NCBI RefSeq assembly: GCF_047948215.1
Contig: NC_134461.1
Coordinates: 90,788,245 to 90,852,244 of the forward strand
From: Lycorma delicatula
Taxonomy: Eukaryota; Arthropoda; Insecta; Hemiptera; Fulgoridae
Reading direction: 5' to 3'
DNA: 64,000 nt
The notes beneath the pieces are model-generated. The model had not been told where the DNA came from. It searched no databases and was given only the letters and a program-made list of their open reading frames with translations. The position numbers and the translations under genes are program-made. The first letter of the stretch is position 1. Each line of letters opens with the position of its first letter. Of the stretch, positions 44,835-56,949 are shown one piece after another.

Positions 44835-45790
44835 AAGGGATAACTACCCGCGAGTTCAACTTAATGGCGTTTATCCCGCTTGCAATACCTATGAACGTCG
44901 TCTGATGTGGAGTATTCATGTCAGAAACAAAAGGACACAGTTTACGATGGTGCTGTTACGGTTGTGTTGAGGAGGGGTAACTGCCCGCGAGTTCAACTTA
45001 ATGATGTTTTCATCCCACATACTGACAGGATGTGATACCTAGGATCGCCATCTGACATGGAAGATTCAAATCAGGTAAAAAAGAACGTAGCTTAATATTA
45101 AGTTCAGGGAGATGTAGTGGTTATTAGGCAGGGGGTCGCAACTATCATTATCTAACAAGCAGTTTCTGTACTCAGCAGTCCTGAAACCGATCTGAGCCTA
45201 CGGAATCCAACTACGGGGTAGGACAAGTGAGAGTAATATAGAAGTCGTACAGCGATTTCAGAACAAAATATTGACTAATATAACAGAAGCGCCGTGGTTT
45301 GCGAAAAACACTGAAATACACGATTATCTGGAATTGGCAACAGTTAGGAGATTCGCCTATTGGGTACAAAATACAAAATGAGACTGATAAACGTGTGAAC
45401 TGGCTCGCGGTTTATCCCCTGGATATCAGTGAGGGCGCTAGGCGTCTAAAGTGACTGTGTATAATAGATCTGTAAGTTTTTCGAGATTTGAGGTGAATCA
45501 GCTTACCATAGGCTGTTGTGCATCCTCAAAATTCTTCATTTCGTTTTGTCACTTACTTTTTTTTGGTTTTTTGATTTATTTAACTTTTCTTTGTTTGATT
45601 AGTTATTCTTTGTGTGATTGATAGACTATTTTTTTGTAGTTTTCTTTGTTTTTTATGTTCTGATCAATGTTCCTTGGACATATCTTTGTATGTATGTATT
45701 TATTATATATTTATGTAGACTGTGTATGATATGTATACATAAATATACCTCAAAGAAACTGTAATTCAGTTCTTTAATTTTTTTTAATTC
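44835..45790 (+). mobile_element. Internally deleted Jockey-like LINE, copy 1
   Basis: Order: two tandem leader units of about 140-150 bp (44836 and 44975 onward, each with CCCGCGAGTTCAACTTAATG), a linker (GGGAGATGTAGTGGTTATTA to ATCATTATCTAACAAGC), the last part of ORF2, and an AT-rich 3' region to about 45790. The reverse-oriented element at 63075-64000 has the same order and the same leader-to-ORF2 junction. There is no room for ORF1, endonuclease or reverse transcriptase. The target duplication was not determined. Confidence 0.8.
45169..45480 (+). pseudogene. Jockey-like ORF2 C-terminal relic, copy 1
   Basis: From 45169 the frame reads YSAVLKPI, stop, AYGIQL, then after a one-base shift TSESNIEVVQRFQNKILTNI, EAPWFAKNTEIHDYLELATV and RRFAYWVQNTK before a stop near 45380. 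This is the well-known ORF2 region following the reverse-transcriptase domain in Jockey-type elements (LKPIW.YGIQLWG.....N....QR.Q.K.LR). The catalytic domain itself is absent. Stops and a shift rule out a product. The same part is preserved at 63350-63723 on the minus strand. Confidence 0.85.
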
Positions 45791-46544
45791 AAATTTACTT
45801 ATGGTTTCGGTAAATTGAAATTGATTGTAAAATTAAACACTGCAGCAAAAAAAAGAAAAGTTAAATGATGATAAATTATAAATCTTTGAATTTATTTTTT
45901 CAGGATTTAAAGAAAAAAAAAACACGAAATTTTACGTCTCCAACTTATCATACTTAGATGGGTTAATAGGGAAACGATAGCAATCATCTAAACATCCAAA
46001 TAAAAAAAATATTCAAAAAAAATTTTACAAAGTAAAAAAAAAATGTTCGAATAACTGTACCTAATTGCACCTTCTAGTATTCGAAACTTATGCTCAATTA
46101 TGGATCAATATCTTCAATAAATACTTTGTTAATGTATTCAATTATATTTCTATATATAATTTAAAAAAAATTTTTATTATATATACATTTTATTACAGAT
46201 TTAGATATAACTCATTTATTTTATTATTATATTCGTAGCTTCATTTGTTTCACATTATTGAGATTAATCAGTGTATTTATGTACAATATTTACATTTGAA
46301 GTATTATATTTTAGTATTTATTTAGATTCATATTTTTAAGTTACATTTTAAATAGTATTGATTTAACCTTTTAGATATCTTTTATTGAACTTGAAAGAGA
46401 ATGATTTTACTGCAACAATAGTATTATCAAGAAGAAATATATATTATAAAATAGCTGTTGAACTAAACTTGATTAACATATATCTACATGCCTGACATAA
46501 GTAAGAAGAAAAGAGTTACATAATTTGTTTATAAATAATAAGGA
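45791..46544. other. AT-rich spacer, no gene seen
   Basis: Structureless AT-rich DNA. Confidence 0.55.
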
Positions 46545-46670
46545 GGTCGGCCTCCGGAGGTCCTGAGTTCGAATCCCGGTCAAGCATGGCATTTTCACAC
46601 ACGCTACAATTCATTCTTCTCATCCTCTGAAGAATGCATAACGGTGGATTCGGAGGTTAAAATAAAAAAA
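46545..46670 (+). repeat. tRNA-derived SINE, family S2, copy a
   Basis: B box AGTTCGAATCCC (about 46566-46577) continues as GGTCAAGCATGGCATTTTCA. The tail CTCATCCTCTGAAGAATGCA with ACGGTGG and GGAGGTTAAA ends in an A-run. The tail is the same as in family S1 although the head is different. The A-box half is not convincing. Confidence 0.75.
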
Positions 46671-48946
46671 AAAAATAATAATAAGGGCATGAAAAAATAT
46701 TAAAATATTATATTATTATCTAGTAATATAAGAACATGAGAAAATATTCCATTTTATTTAAATATTTTTAAATTATACCTAAAATAGATTGTAATCTTAT
46801 ACTTTATGTAAATTAAGAAGTAGAATTCTCGTATTATCGAATCTAGGAAAAATTGGAAAACAATGCAAAGATGAAAATTTATAACTAGAGTTATTTACTA
46901 ATCCTAAATCGAATCTCATATCCGACAAAGTAATCAGAAGAGTAATTCCCATTAATGAAAATGTTTATAAATATACTAGGAACATTTTTTTAAAATTATA
47001 ATAATCCAACGTTTATTACATTTATAATAAGAATGTTACGTTAATGTTATTGTTATATTATTTCCTAAACATATGAATTAACTGATATTCAAAAATACTT
47101 CCACATTTAGAAAATTTTAATTTTATTATTATTATTCTATTTTTTTGTAATCTATTGCTTTTGAGTAAATGTAGAAAAGATTCTTTTTGCAAAGAAGAGA
47201 ACGTCCAAATGGAGATTGTACTTTTCTCTTTCTCTCTCTTAATAATAATCAATAAAACTCCTTCAAAAGAATTTCTAAAATTTCCTCTACTACATCGAAT
47301 TTAGAAGGAAATCTTTTTTGGGAAAACCACATTTTTATGGCCAATTTTTTTTTTTTAAATAAAAATTATAATTACTAATTGCGTATTTTATATATATATA
47401 TACGTATGTATAATATCTTTTAAGTATGTATTTAATATAAATAAAAAACCAGACATTATTATTACATATTTTTCAAGAAGAATTTATGACATTTTTTTTA
47501 CAACTTATAACTATTTATTGGTCTATAAAAGGTACTAAATTTTAATATTTAATCAAGTAATTTACATACATATGAAGAATGAATAATTTCTTATATAAAA
47601 TATATTATTTGATAGCTAATCAAACTAAATTCAAAACGGAATTAAAATATTTATATAGCTTCGTTTAAATTTCCGTAAAAAATTTCAATAATAATAAAAA
47701 AAAAGTATTATAAAATTTCATCATCTTCTTTGACGTAAAACCATCATAAACGGCAAGAAAAAAAATTCCCCTTTTCCGTTAGATAATAACATTTCCTACA
47801 TAACCTTATGAATGCATTTTTAATAGAATAAGGTGTAAATTTTTGTTTAGTTAAGAAAACTTATAAAGAAGCTTTTACGGTTTATTAAATTTTACTAGAT
47901 TTATATGAAATTGTCATTATTTTTTTATGACAGAACATTTATTTGTCGCACCCTTTACTAAAAAAAGCGTTAATAATTTCTACGTCAAAATAAATGAATA
48001 AAAAAAAAGTTAAATGGTATTAGTTAGTGTATTCTTTCTTCACATATAAAAAAAGTCGGTATTTTTATAGACAAGGTCATGGTTTAGTAATGGTGAATCG
48101 CATTGTTCAACGTCATTCAAAGGATCGAATTTGTTGATGCAGCGATGTGCCGTTGTATTTTTGTTGTGGTTTAAGTAATGGCACATCTGGGAGGTCAATT
48201 TTGATTCTTCCCTATGTATACCCATTTATATAATATAAGTCGTATGTGTTAGTAGTAAGAGTTGTGTATTGTATTCGGGGTGGGGAGGTGAATCCTGTTG
48301 TGTCAAAACACGGGGCTGAACTATTGTCCTAACAGCTGGAGTTTTCTGACTCCATTTTACACAGACGCGACACAACACACACGCCATACCCTCTTATATA
48401 AATATATATTATTCTTTTACGTAGAAGTCTATTCTGCTTACTCCCTAAACATCGTAAATATATCAAACTGCAGATATCGATGATTTTAGAAACACAACTG
48501 ACAATCAGCATCCTTTTGTACCATTAAAAAATTTCTTTGAAAGGATTCCATTAATTATTTTTTGAATTAGTTTAAAATAAGCCTGACAATCGGTAATAAT
48601 ACTAAACAAACATGAAAATGCAATCAATAATAGCTAAAATTAAACATTAGCGTTCTCTTTAGGGGCAGGGAGAAGTATTTTTATCTTTACTATATTTTTT
48701 GAAAAAAAAAAGTTAATCTACCGAATACAAAATTATGACTACAATAATAAAAAAATTACATAAAAATAATGAGTGGCTGGAATTTTTTTAATTTTTTATT
48801 ATTTTTAGAAAATAGTAAAGAAGAACTCTTATCACCATTTCAAGAATTGAATATATATAAAATAAAATCGATAGATGAGATGAAGATTGGTAACTAAAGG
48901 AAGGAAAAGGATAAGGCTTAGGACAGAAATTGAAATTGATGTAAGC
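46671..48946. other. AT-rich spacer, no gene seen
   Basis: More than 2 kb with no supported gene. The frames 47058-47252, 48040-48225, 48298-48483, 48329-48511 and 48832-49014 lack motifs. TA runs occur near 47391-47406. Confidence 0.55.
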
Positions 48947-50134
48947 CAGCGATTCTCAACCTTTTTAGCTCCACGATCCCAAACATTAAAAAAAAAATAT
49001 AATGAATATTTCACAATCCTCCAACCCCCAACCCGATAAAACTTAATTAAAACTATTTAGCTGCGGCTGTTTTCTAAACTACGCAATGAAATGGGTGAAA
49101 AGAAAAATTCTGTCTTTTTCATACAGAGGTCAGATGGTTATCGTGGGAGAAAGTGTTAACCAGGTTATTGCAATTGCGAGATGGATTAAAAATATTTTTC
49201 CAGAGTAAACAAATGCCGTTCTCAATAGCGTTTCACTCAATTTACAGAACAATGAGTATATGATGAAGCTGGCTTACTTAGCTGATGTATTTTCGCATTT
49301 AAGTGACTTGAATGTGAATTTACAAGGATGTAATAAAAGCATTTTATTAATGACAGACAAAATTCATGTTTTCATTAAGAAGCTTAATATCTGGATTATT
49401 CGAATTCAAAGCAAAAAGTTTGATATGTTTCCACACACATCCGATTATATTGATAAAAATTTGGACGAAGGAAACACTATTATTTACTACAGTTTGGTTA
49501 GCATGAAGATGCATTTTTGTGAACTAAAAATAATATTGGCGGAGTGTTTCGTGGAATATAATAATGATTTCTCAAAGAATTGGGTACTGAATCCATTAAA
49601 TGGATTAAATATTATTTACCCAATATTTATTTCAGAATTGGTAGAGCTACTAAGTTACCGGTTGAGATTCACGACAAGCTCATCGAAATTTCTACCGATA
49701 AAACGTTACAACTACAATTCACATCTGTAGATACGTTTTGGCTTGCTTGTCGAAGTGAATTTGGAAATTTAGTCACAAAAGCAGTGAAAATATTATCCCT
49801 TTCACCATGTCTTACGGTGAAAAGGGTTTTTCGTCTTTGGTTCACTAAAAAATAAATATACGAATTGTCTTTTATCACTTGAAAAAAAAAAAATGCTTTT
49901 GGTGTTTAACATAAATTCACGTATGGAGAAACTTTTAAATGAAAAAAAAACACGCAACATCTCATAAATTTATTTTCTTTACATACGTACTTATAAAATG
50001 TAACTAAAATGTTTATAATAAATTTTTTTTTCCTCATAAAATGATTTCATTATTCCTTACGTGTAAAGTTATAGACTAACTTCGTGACCCCCCCCAACCG
50101 CCTTCTAGGGGAGGGCGAGGGGGCAGAAACGCTG
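48947..50134 (+). mobile_element. hAT transposon, degenerate
   Basis: The left terminus CAGCGATTCTCAACCTTTTT is the typical hAT start. The right end, reverse-complemented from 50134, reads CAGCGTTTCTGCCCC. Subterminal parts (CCACGATCCC left; TTCGTGACCCCCCCC right) are also typical of this superfamily. A hAT transposase relic lies between. The expected 8-bp target duplication could not be recognised, and a second CGCTG end at about 50150 makes the right border uncertain. Confidence 0.75.
49066..49855 (+). pseudogene. hAT transposase relic (ZBED5/SCAND3-like)
   Basis: Fragments in shifting frames keep the order of the ZBED5/SCAND3/FAM200-like hAT transposase: LFSKLRNEMGEKKNS, then LFHTEVRWLSWEKVLTRLLQ (about 49113-49175), then LKIFFQSKQMP, then MKLAYLADVFSHLSDLNVNL (49263 onward) with a 156-codon frame 49260-49730, and in another frame EISTDKTLQLQF, SVDTFWLACRSEFGNLVTKA and the region before the hAT dimerisation end. 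HTEVRWLS is the hallmark motif. There are at least three frameshifts and two consecutive stops just before 49263. The upstream BED zinc finger and first catalytic part are missing, so the element was internally deleted as well as decayed. Confidence 0.85.
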
Positions 50135-53100
50135 GCAGATTGAAACGCTGGCATAAGGGATCTTCCGCCAAGCAGGATACTAAATGTTGTCGGTTACTCA
50201 TCACCAAGAGACCGATTTCAATCACACTTTTTTTAACGACTTTTCGAAGAAAAATACGGTATTACTTTCGGTAGCATGGAGGGAGTGGGAAAACCATGGT
50301 CGATGTTAACTTTGAAAACCAGTTAAAAAAGCGGTGGGTATCACGACAGCGTCAAAAACAAGAATTCCATGAAGTGGGCATCCGAGAGATTAATTCCTGA
50401 TCTTCCCTCCCATTCAGTGGTTGTTATCACAAATCATTTCTAAACAAACCTCCGAATTCAAATGGTAGGATAAGTGGCATGATTAACTGATTAGAAAAGA
50501 ACAATATTTAGTTTAATAAAGCAAAGTTAAAACCATGTATGATGTAATTAAATCATAAAGAAATTAAAAAAATAAAGTACAATTTTGATAAACTATTAAA
50601 AAAAAACACGAGCTCATCAGGTTCTGCGACTATAGTTTCTATAGTAGCATCGATAAATCATTAACTAAGATTTGTCTAGTTTAAAAATACACATAAGTAA
50701 AAATTTTAATTTTTGTAATTTGTATTTATTGAATTATTAATAATAATTACATAATAATGGATTATAACGAATAAAAAATGAAAACGGTAATAAATTAACG
50801 CAGTTAAACAAAATTACAACGATTATTGTTGTAGTTCTATTAGAAGGGTGTAAATGTTTTCAAGTTCGGTAGTAATGAAGTAATGTCTTTTCCAACACAA
50901 GCTTTATTTTTCAATGTACGCACTATACAAGATTATACCTCATTGACATTTCATACATATCATCCTCTCCTAACTGGGTCATGGGGTTGCTTATTGGGCA
51001 CAAATTGAACAAATTGCAACGTATACAATGGGATAGAAAAATATTTATCAAGTTTCTTGTCTTCCAAGCAGCATTTTTGATATAGCGTCGTCGAATCGTC
51101 GAAAGCCAACCAAATTTCAAATGAAATAAAATTTAAAAATGTAAAATAGAATACAATAAATAAAAATAAATAGTAAAACTGATATAATAAAACTGTATTA
51201 GACTAAATTATAAATTTTAGTAAACTGAATTTTTTATACCTTTTTTTTTTCATCAGCTACATCGATTTTATGATATTTTTGTTTGTTTAATTTTAGTGAG
51301 AACTTTGAAAGAGAAATCTAGTGTTTGCATTGTTTGTTTCTTCTATTTAATTTAAATAAGAGATTTTTTAAATGAAGAATTTAACAATCTTCATATTAAC
51401 CAAAAGAAAAAAAGGATTTATAGACATATATTTGCGCATATCAGAGAGTTTTAGTTTACATTTAATATTACTCCCTCTACACTATTTTTCTTAATTTAAT
51501 TATTTTTATCAAGAAGGGGATTTCTCATCTTTTCCTTTGTTGAGAACAGCTTTATTTCTTATACAAATGATTTTTTTTTGTTTAATTAACAATATTTAAA
51601 ATTTAAAAAAAACATAATTAAAATCTATTTAATAAAAAATTTTTATAAATAAATAAATTAAACCGATTTAAAAAAAGCACTGAATTGAAAAAATGATAAA
51701 TTCTCTTTAAATTTCTTCTTTCAAATTAACAAACTAATAAATACTAAAATATATAGCTCGTCTGGAAAATTTCATCCTAGTAACAAAACATAGTATAAAT
51801 ATTTATAAAAAAATAGATCTTTGAATATATGTTTTTGTTTTCTTCTACGTTTAGCGCTTTTAAAGATATCTCTTTGCTTTAATTATTCTGAGGAAGTAAA
51901 GTTCTTTGCAAATTTATTAAACGTAGAAGAAAATTTAAAAAATAATAAGCAGTAAGCAAATAAAAAAATTATTATTTTTTTAAATAAATATTTATAGATT
52001 TTATAAATAATGCAATAAATAAACGATATAAAGATTAAAATTAATTTTACAAATTTCATTATAGCTACTGTAAATCTTAAGTTAAATATAAAAATGAAAA
52101 TATGACTACATTGGAAAAGAAGACCGAAGATCCTACAAAATCTCTTGTGAAGCTGAGGTTTAAAGAAAAAGATTCTCTTAGTAAGACTGAAAATTTTCAT
52201 TGGTAATGTTTTTTAGTGCATATGAGACTAAGAAGTTTAAATAAAAAGGATAAGCAAGAAGACTAAGAAACAGGATGTGTACTATGACTTATGCAGTATA
52301 TATTATTTATTTTTCTTTATGAAGTTTCCAAAAAAAAAAAAAATTAACACATTGATAACAGTTTTGTGTTGTGGGTGTTAGGCTTGGATATTATTAGAAG
52401 TATTTAATATAAATCTGAAAACGGAAAAGTAGTTAGAAGTAAGTGAAGATCTACATGATATGTGAAAGAAGTATTTGAAAATGCTCATTTTTGTTAATAT
52501 GAAATAATGTCTTTCAATAATACTCAAGCTGAAGTTATACTGAAGCTTTATTTTTATACTGTCATCAGAATCATCATTACTGGAGTATATAATCAATTAA
52601 GTATTATTAAAAAATAATTAACAAACATAATAAGAAATAAATAGAAACAGTAAAACCTAATGTAAAACATAATAATATACTGCATACTGCATTATGTTAT
52701 AAACATACTACATCACTCATTCAAACCGTTCCATGGGAAATGTATTGTCTGTAGGAGGACAGTTAAAACTAATTATTTACGACCAATAAATGGATCTGCG
52801 TAGAAAGTTGATTTTCTATTGACAATGATACAGTTGTAGGTTTAGAAAATGGTTTTTTGTGTTTGTGTTTCATACAATGATACATTTTCAATATGTAAAC
52901 CTACACTAATAATGGTGATAAATGAAATAAATAATAGCAAAGTAAAATAAACATTGTTGCTAGATAAGAGATAGTCATAACGTTTTATTGTTCACAATAA
53001 TGCAAGCGAATTAAAAATATTTTGATTTTCACGTTTGATACCACATTATCTTGGCATTATCAACTGTTGAAATAAGAAATTATTTACCCCCATTCAAAAC

Positions 53101-53942
53101 ACGACTCCTGTAAGTAATAACTGTAGAGAAATAGAGAACTTGTAACATTCCCCTTGAAGTATCGTACTGATTCAGAATCAACGCTCAGCAAAATCTACTT
53201 CATAAGACGTAAGTGCACAGTAAGAAAATATTTTATGAAATCCGAGTTAAAGGTTTAAAATGGAATAACAATGAAATCTATATATATATATATTTAAATT
53301 TCTCGCTAAAAAATAAAGATATCAATTTGATTTTTAATGTGTGTAATCGTAATGTGAATATCTAAAACGTAATTTCTAGATTTTTTTTTGAAATTCGACC
53401 ATGAAAGGGATGAAGAAAGGCAAACAAATTCTGAATAAGTGGAAATGGGGAAAAATTGCTTTCCCATATCCGACCATATTAAAAGAGTTACTCACTAGAT
53501 TTGGGCTTGTAAATACTCTTCAGATAAATATTTAAAAACCCTTTTCGGTTCTTTTTATCTAAATTTTTTAAGGGGTTCCACAGTGTACGGTTTTGGGCTC
53601 AACCAACACAACCACTGCTACTATTATTGTATGTGCGACACGACTGGTTGGACCTGCCTCCGGTTAATTGATTAAAAACATGAATAAAAAAAAAAAACCA
53701 ATTGACCGCGACAAAAGTAAGTAATATACAGAGCGAGGGAAGCCGCGACGGAGATGACAGTATATATGTATGTCATTCTAATAAAAAAAAGCATGAAGCG
53801 TTGGTTTGTTTGTTTTGTGTGCTCATATTTTTATTTTCTGTCACCATGGCAACTGAAATATAATCAAGTAAAACTAATAATCTTTTTTTCTTTAATGAAT
53901 ATCTTGTAAAGTTATTCTCACAAACATGAGAATACGAACGAG
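50135..53942. other. AT-rich spacer, no gene seen
   Basis: Long AT-rich region. Two less AT-rich patches (50150-50420 and 53565-53760) resemble retroelement leaders in composition. The second contains GAGGGAAGCCGCGACGGAGA, repeated approximately at 26440. The frames 50923-51120, 51883-52200 and 52378-52596 are low-complexity or lack motifs. Confidence 0.5.
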
Positions 53943-53969
53943 TCGAGGGTCCAGTGGGCGGACCCTCGA
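53943..53969. repeat. Perfect 10-bp stem hairpin followed by an A-run
   Basis: TCGAGGGTCC (53943-53952), loop AGTGGGC, GGACCCTCGA (53960-53969), then nine or more A. The GC-rich stem stands out from its AT-rich setting. A retroelement 3' end is possible; on the minus strand a T-run would precede the stem, so a pol III terminator reading is not supported there. Confidence 0.8.
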
Positions 53970-54800
53970 AAAAAAAAATATATTTTCTATTTATATTAGT
54001 GAAGTTATGAATTTATAAATCATCAACATTTTCTTATGAAACAGTATACTCTCTTCTAGTTCTTTTCTACTTGATAATTTTTCTTTCTCTAACCGAAATT
54101 TTTCTAGAATTGTGTTACATTTTTCAGTGTTTACTGATTTCTTCAAATATTTTCTTCACTTCATCAGTTACAGTGGATACTATGTAATGATTTGCTACTT
54201 TTTTTTATAATTTTGGCGTTACTTGTAAGTAATAAGCTACATAAGGATATAAGTTGTAGTAAAAAATATACCTACTTTAAATTAAGTAAGATGATCACAT
54301 AGTAGTCTAATATGTGGTCTACATTCAAGGTTAGTGTAATACTCTGTAAGAAGTAGTACAAGTATATATTTTCATTCAAGGAAATTTCTCTTACTTTAAA
54401 CTTTAATGACATTAAAACTTACATCACATAAATATTAGGTAAGATTGAGCCGAAGGTTAGTGTGTATTTGTGTGTGTGTGTGTGTCCATGTGTGTGCGCG
54501 CACGCGCATGCACGAAAGGTAAGGTGAATTAGAAAAAAGGATAAATTATCAGTGTTACGATATACCACTTTAAACTCCGCTTATCGAAATACCGCCACCA
54601 ACTTAATAATGCAAAATCACTAATCTTATTTCATTTGAATTTTTAAAAAAATCATTTGGTTAAGTACATCTATATATTACAATGTAACATTTATATTACA
54701 TAAATGATATGATTTCGTATTAGTGAAAAGAGTTAAAAGTATAAGCTAATTATTTCCCTTAAGTTTACCTGATTAATAAACAAACGGTGCTTAACTTATC
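53970..54800. other. AT-rich spacer with a GT/GC microsatellite
   Basis: The compound run TGTGTGTGTG / GCGCGCACGCGC lies at 54466-54512. Nothing else is supported. Confidence 0.55.
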
Positions 54801-54848
54801 GATATTTCACTTGACTATTGACTACGGTCGATAGTCAAGTGAAATATC
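54801..54848. repeat. Perfect 18-bp inverted repeat, 12-base loop
   Basis: GATATTTCACTTGACTAT (54801-54818), loop TGACTACGGTCG, ATAGTCAAGTGAAATATC (54831-54848). No mismatch in 18 pairs. It is shorter than a typical animal precursor microRNA, and the flanks do not extend the stem. Confidence 0.9.
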
Positions 54849-55454
54849 ATATTAATTAATTATCTAAATTCAAAGAATCTAATCGTTTCAGTTGCATGAC
54901 CGACTTTTGATTCGTGATTAAAATCAGACCAAGGTGGCTGATAACATTAAAGGTTTTTCTTGTCCATCAATTGAGAATTGGATGATATTTCTTTATCGTT
55001 TTAAAAACAGTAAAGAGGAAAATGATTGATTATAGGATAAACTTGTGATAGGCTTTGTGCATAATTTGGATTTTAGCGATCATCCAAATAATTCTATATG
55101 ACAGTTACACCTCATCGTTGAGCTTATTTTACTTGGATTCAAATGAGAGTAATTGTTGCCGGATCGAACAGTGGTATAAGGATGTTTTCAAGTGGGCTGT
55201 CATATATGATCTAGTTAAAACTAGCGAACCGCAATTTTGAAGAACTGACCATTTTTTTAAAAACAACTGTAGGCACTGAATAATTTTTTCCTCCACAATT
55301 ACCTATGACGTGAAACAGTCCTATATGAGACTGTTTGGTTTACCCAGCACTCTTACTGAATTATGCGCAGTGAATGCGAAATTATGCAATACTAAAGCAA
55401 ACGTACGGCTGGAATTTCGATAGGTTAAAGCCAGTTATTTTTACATTGATTTAA
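54849..55454. other. Unassigned stretch, no gene supported
   Basis: Slightly less AT-rich than average. The 61-codon frame 55055-55240 (with DSNESNCCRIEQWYKDVFKW) has more varied composition than most small frames, but I recognise no family and see no splice context that would make it an exon. Confidence 0.4.
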
Positions 55455-55660
55455 ATACTAGATCGTGGTGTTACTAAATACTAGATACCGGTGTTCTTTG
55501 GTGGTTGGGTTTCAAATTAACCACACATCTCAGGAATAGTCGAACTGATAATGTATAAGACTACACTTCATTTACACTCGTACATATCATCATCATTCAT
55601 CCTCTGAAGCATTATCCGAACGGTAGTTACCGGAGGCTAAACAGAAAAAAGAAATGAATT
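55455..55660 (+). repeat. SINE family S1, copy e (head missing)
   Basis: GATACCGGTGTTCTTTGGTG, TTAACCACACATCTCAGGAA, GACTACACTTCATTTACACT and the tail CATTCATCCTCTGAAGCATT with GGAGGCTAAACAG plus A-rich end. The tRNA-like head is lost; a partial duplicate of the ACTAGAT...GGTGTT part precedes it (55460-55490). Confidence 0.8.
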
Positions 55661-55779
55661 TCGATAGGTAAACAGTTTTTAATTTTGTACCAGAGTTCAT
55701 GAATCATGAGATGACAAATTTAAAGACAACAAGAACCATTTAACTCTCACAAAATAAAAAAAACATTCAAGTTCGGATT

Positions 55780-55905
55780 TTGTGTGTGTGTGTGTGCGCG
55801 CGCGCACACACACAAAAGATAGAGAGAGAGGGAGAGAGTGAGATATATATATATATATATGTGCGCGCGCGTGTGCGTGTGTGAAAGTATGCACCCGTGC
55901 GCATG
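55780..55905. repeat. Compound microsatellite (GT, CG/CA, GA, TA, GC)
   Basis: Successive runs of GT, CGCG/CACA, GA, TA and GCGC/GTGT units. The two overlapping minus-strand frames here (55697-55912, 55747-56004) are products of this repeat and are not genes. Confidence 0.9.
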
Positions 55906-56089
55906 TGTGCATTTATAAATAATTACTATAATTATTGAAGGGATACTCAATAGAAATTGATTAAAAAAATAAAAAAAACCGTTAAGATATAAAGTTAACA
56001 TCATTCATATAAAGAGTGTTCTTTCTCTTGCAGGCTAAATGGGAAGGAGATAATATTCCATAAATAAGTAAAGGAAGATGATTTATTAT

Positions 56090-56141
56090 TTCAAAAGAAG
56101 TTTAATTTACAAGTAACAAAGTTTGTAAACATCAAAAGATT

Positions 56142-56188
<47 letters not shown>

Positions 56189-56199
56189 CTTCTTTTGAA
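56090..56199. repeat. (TA)n run enclosed by a 12-bp inverted repeat
   Basis: TTCAAAAGAAGT (56090-56101) and ACTTCTTTTGAA (56188-56199) are exact inverted copies around AT-rich DNA containing a TA run (about 56144-56185). This could extrude as a cruciform; a minimal foldback is another reading. Confidence 0.7.
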
Positions 56200-56947
56200 T
56201 ATATATATTTAGTAATAAATATTAGCTTATTTTTTCTTATCAGCTTAATATTATAAGTAATATTACACTTTCTCCCTCTGTAAATTATGAAAGATATTCT
56301 TAAAAAAATATATTTACTTTTACATATTTTTATTACGTCAATGGAAAAGATGTATTATCAAAATTTTAAGAAGGAAAGAAGTTAAATTTTGTTAGTTTAC
56401 ATTATTTCATACGTATCTATTTAAGGTTGGCTACTAGCCGGATATGATTTTTTTTTCTGACATGATGGTAGGAATAACTAAAATACATTAATAATTAAGT
56501 TTAAGTTTGTACATTGAAAATAAAAAAAATAAAATAAAAAATCTTATAACAATAATATTAAAAACAACTAAAATAATATAATTAGAGACATAACAATTGA
56601 TCATAATAAGATAAAAATTTTGTGAATGTTAATCATAAGTCAAATTAAAATAATTACGTCCGTTTTGTAAGAGTGTCACAATTGTTATGAGAATTGTCGT
56701 ATCTTATGACAATCAAATTGTTTGTTATATCACAAATTTTATCTTGTGAATTTTATGTTTTTTATATCATTTAATTCTAAATTATTATATATTCCTCCTG
56801 AAGATGGGAGAATAACCGAAAACGTTTGAGAAAAATCAAATAATATATTGGTAAGCTGTTTTTAAGATTATATTTATAATAATTATATTTTATCAATGGT
56901 GCCATGTTTGAAAAACAAAAAAATAAAATAACTTAAAAATAAGTAAA
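56200..56947. other. AT-rich spacer, no gene seen
   Basis: No motif apart from scattered self-complementary pieces (ATCTTATGACAATCAAATTG region with inverse partners near 56690-56750). Confidence 0.5.
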
Positions 56948-56949
56948 TA

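Noticed and set aside
49578..49860. Separate small gene at 49580-49855
   Set aside because: It is the frameshifted C-terminal continuation of the hAT transposase relic, not an independent gene.
54801..54848. microRNA precursor
   Set aside because: An 18-bp stem with no flanking extension is too short for a normal animal precursor. Reported only as a hairpin.
55697..56004. Two minus-strand frames rich in H, T, A and R
   Set aside because: They are encoded by the compound microsatellite; the sequence is repetitive in every frame.
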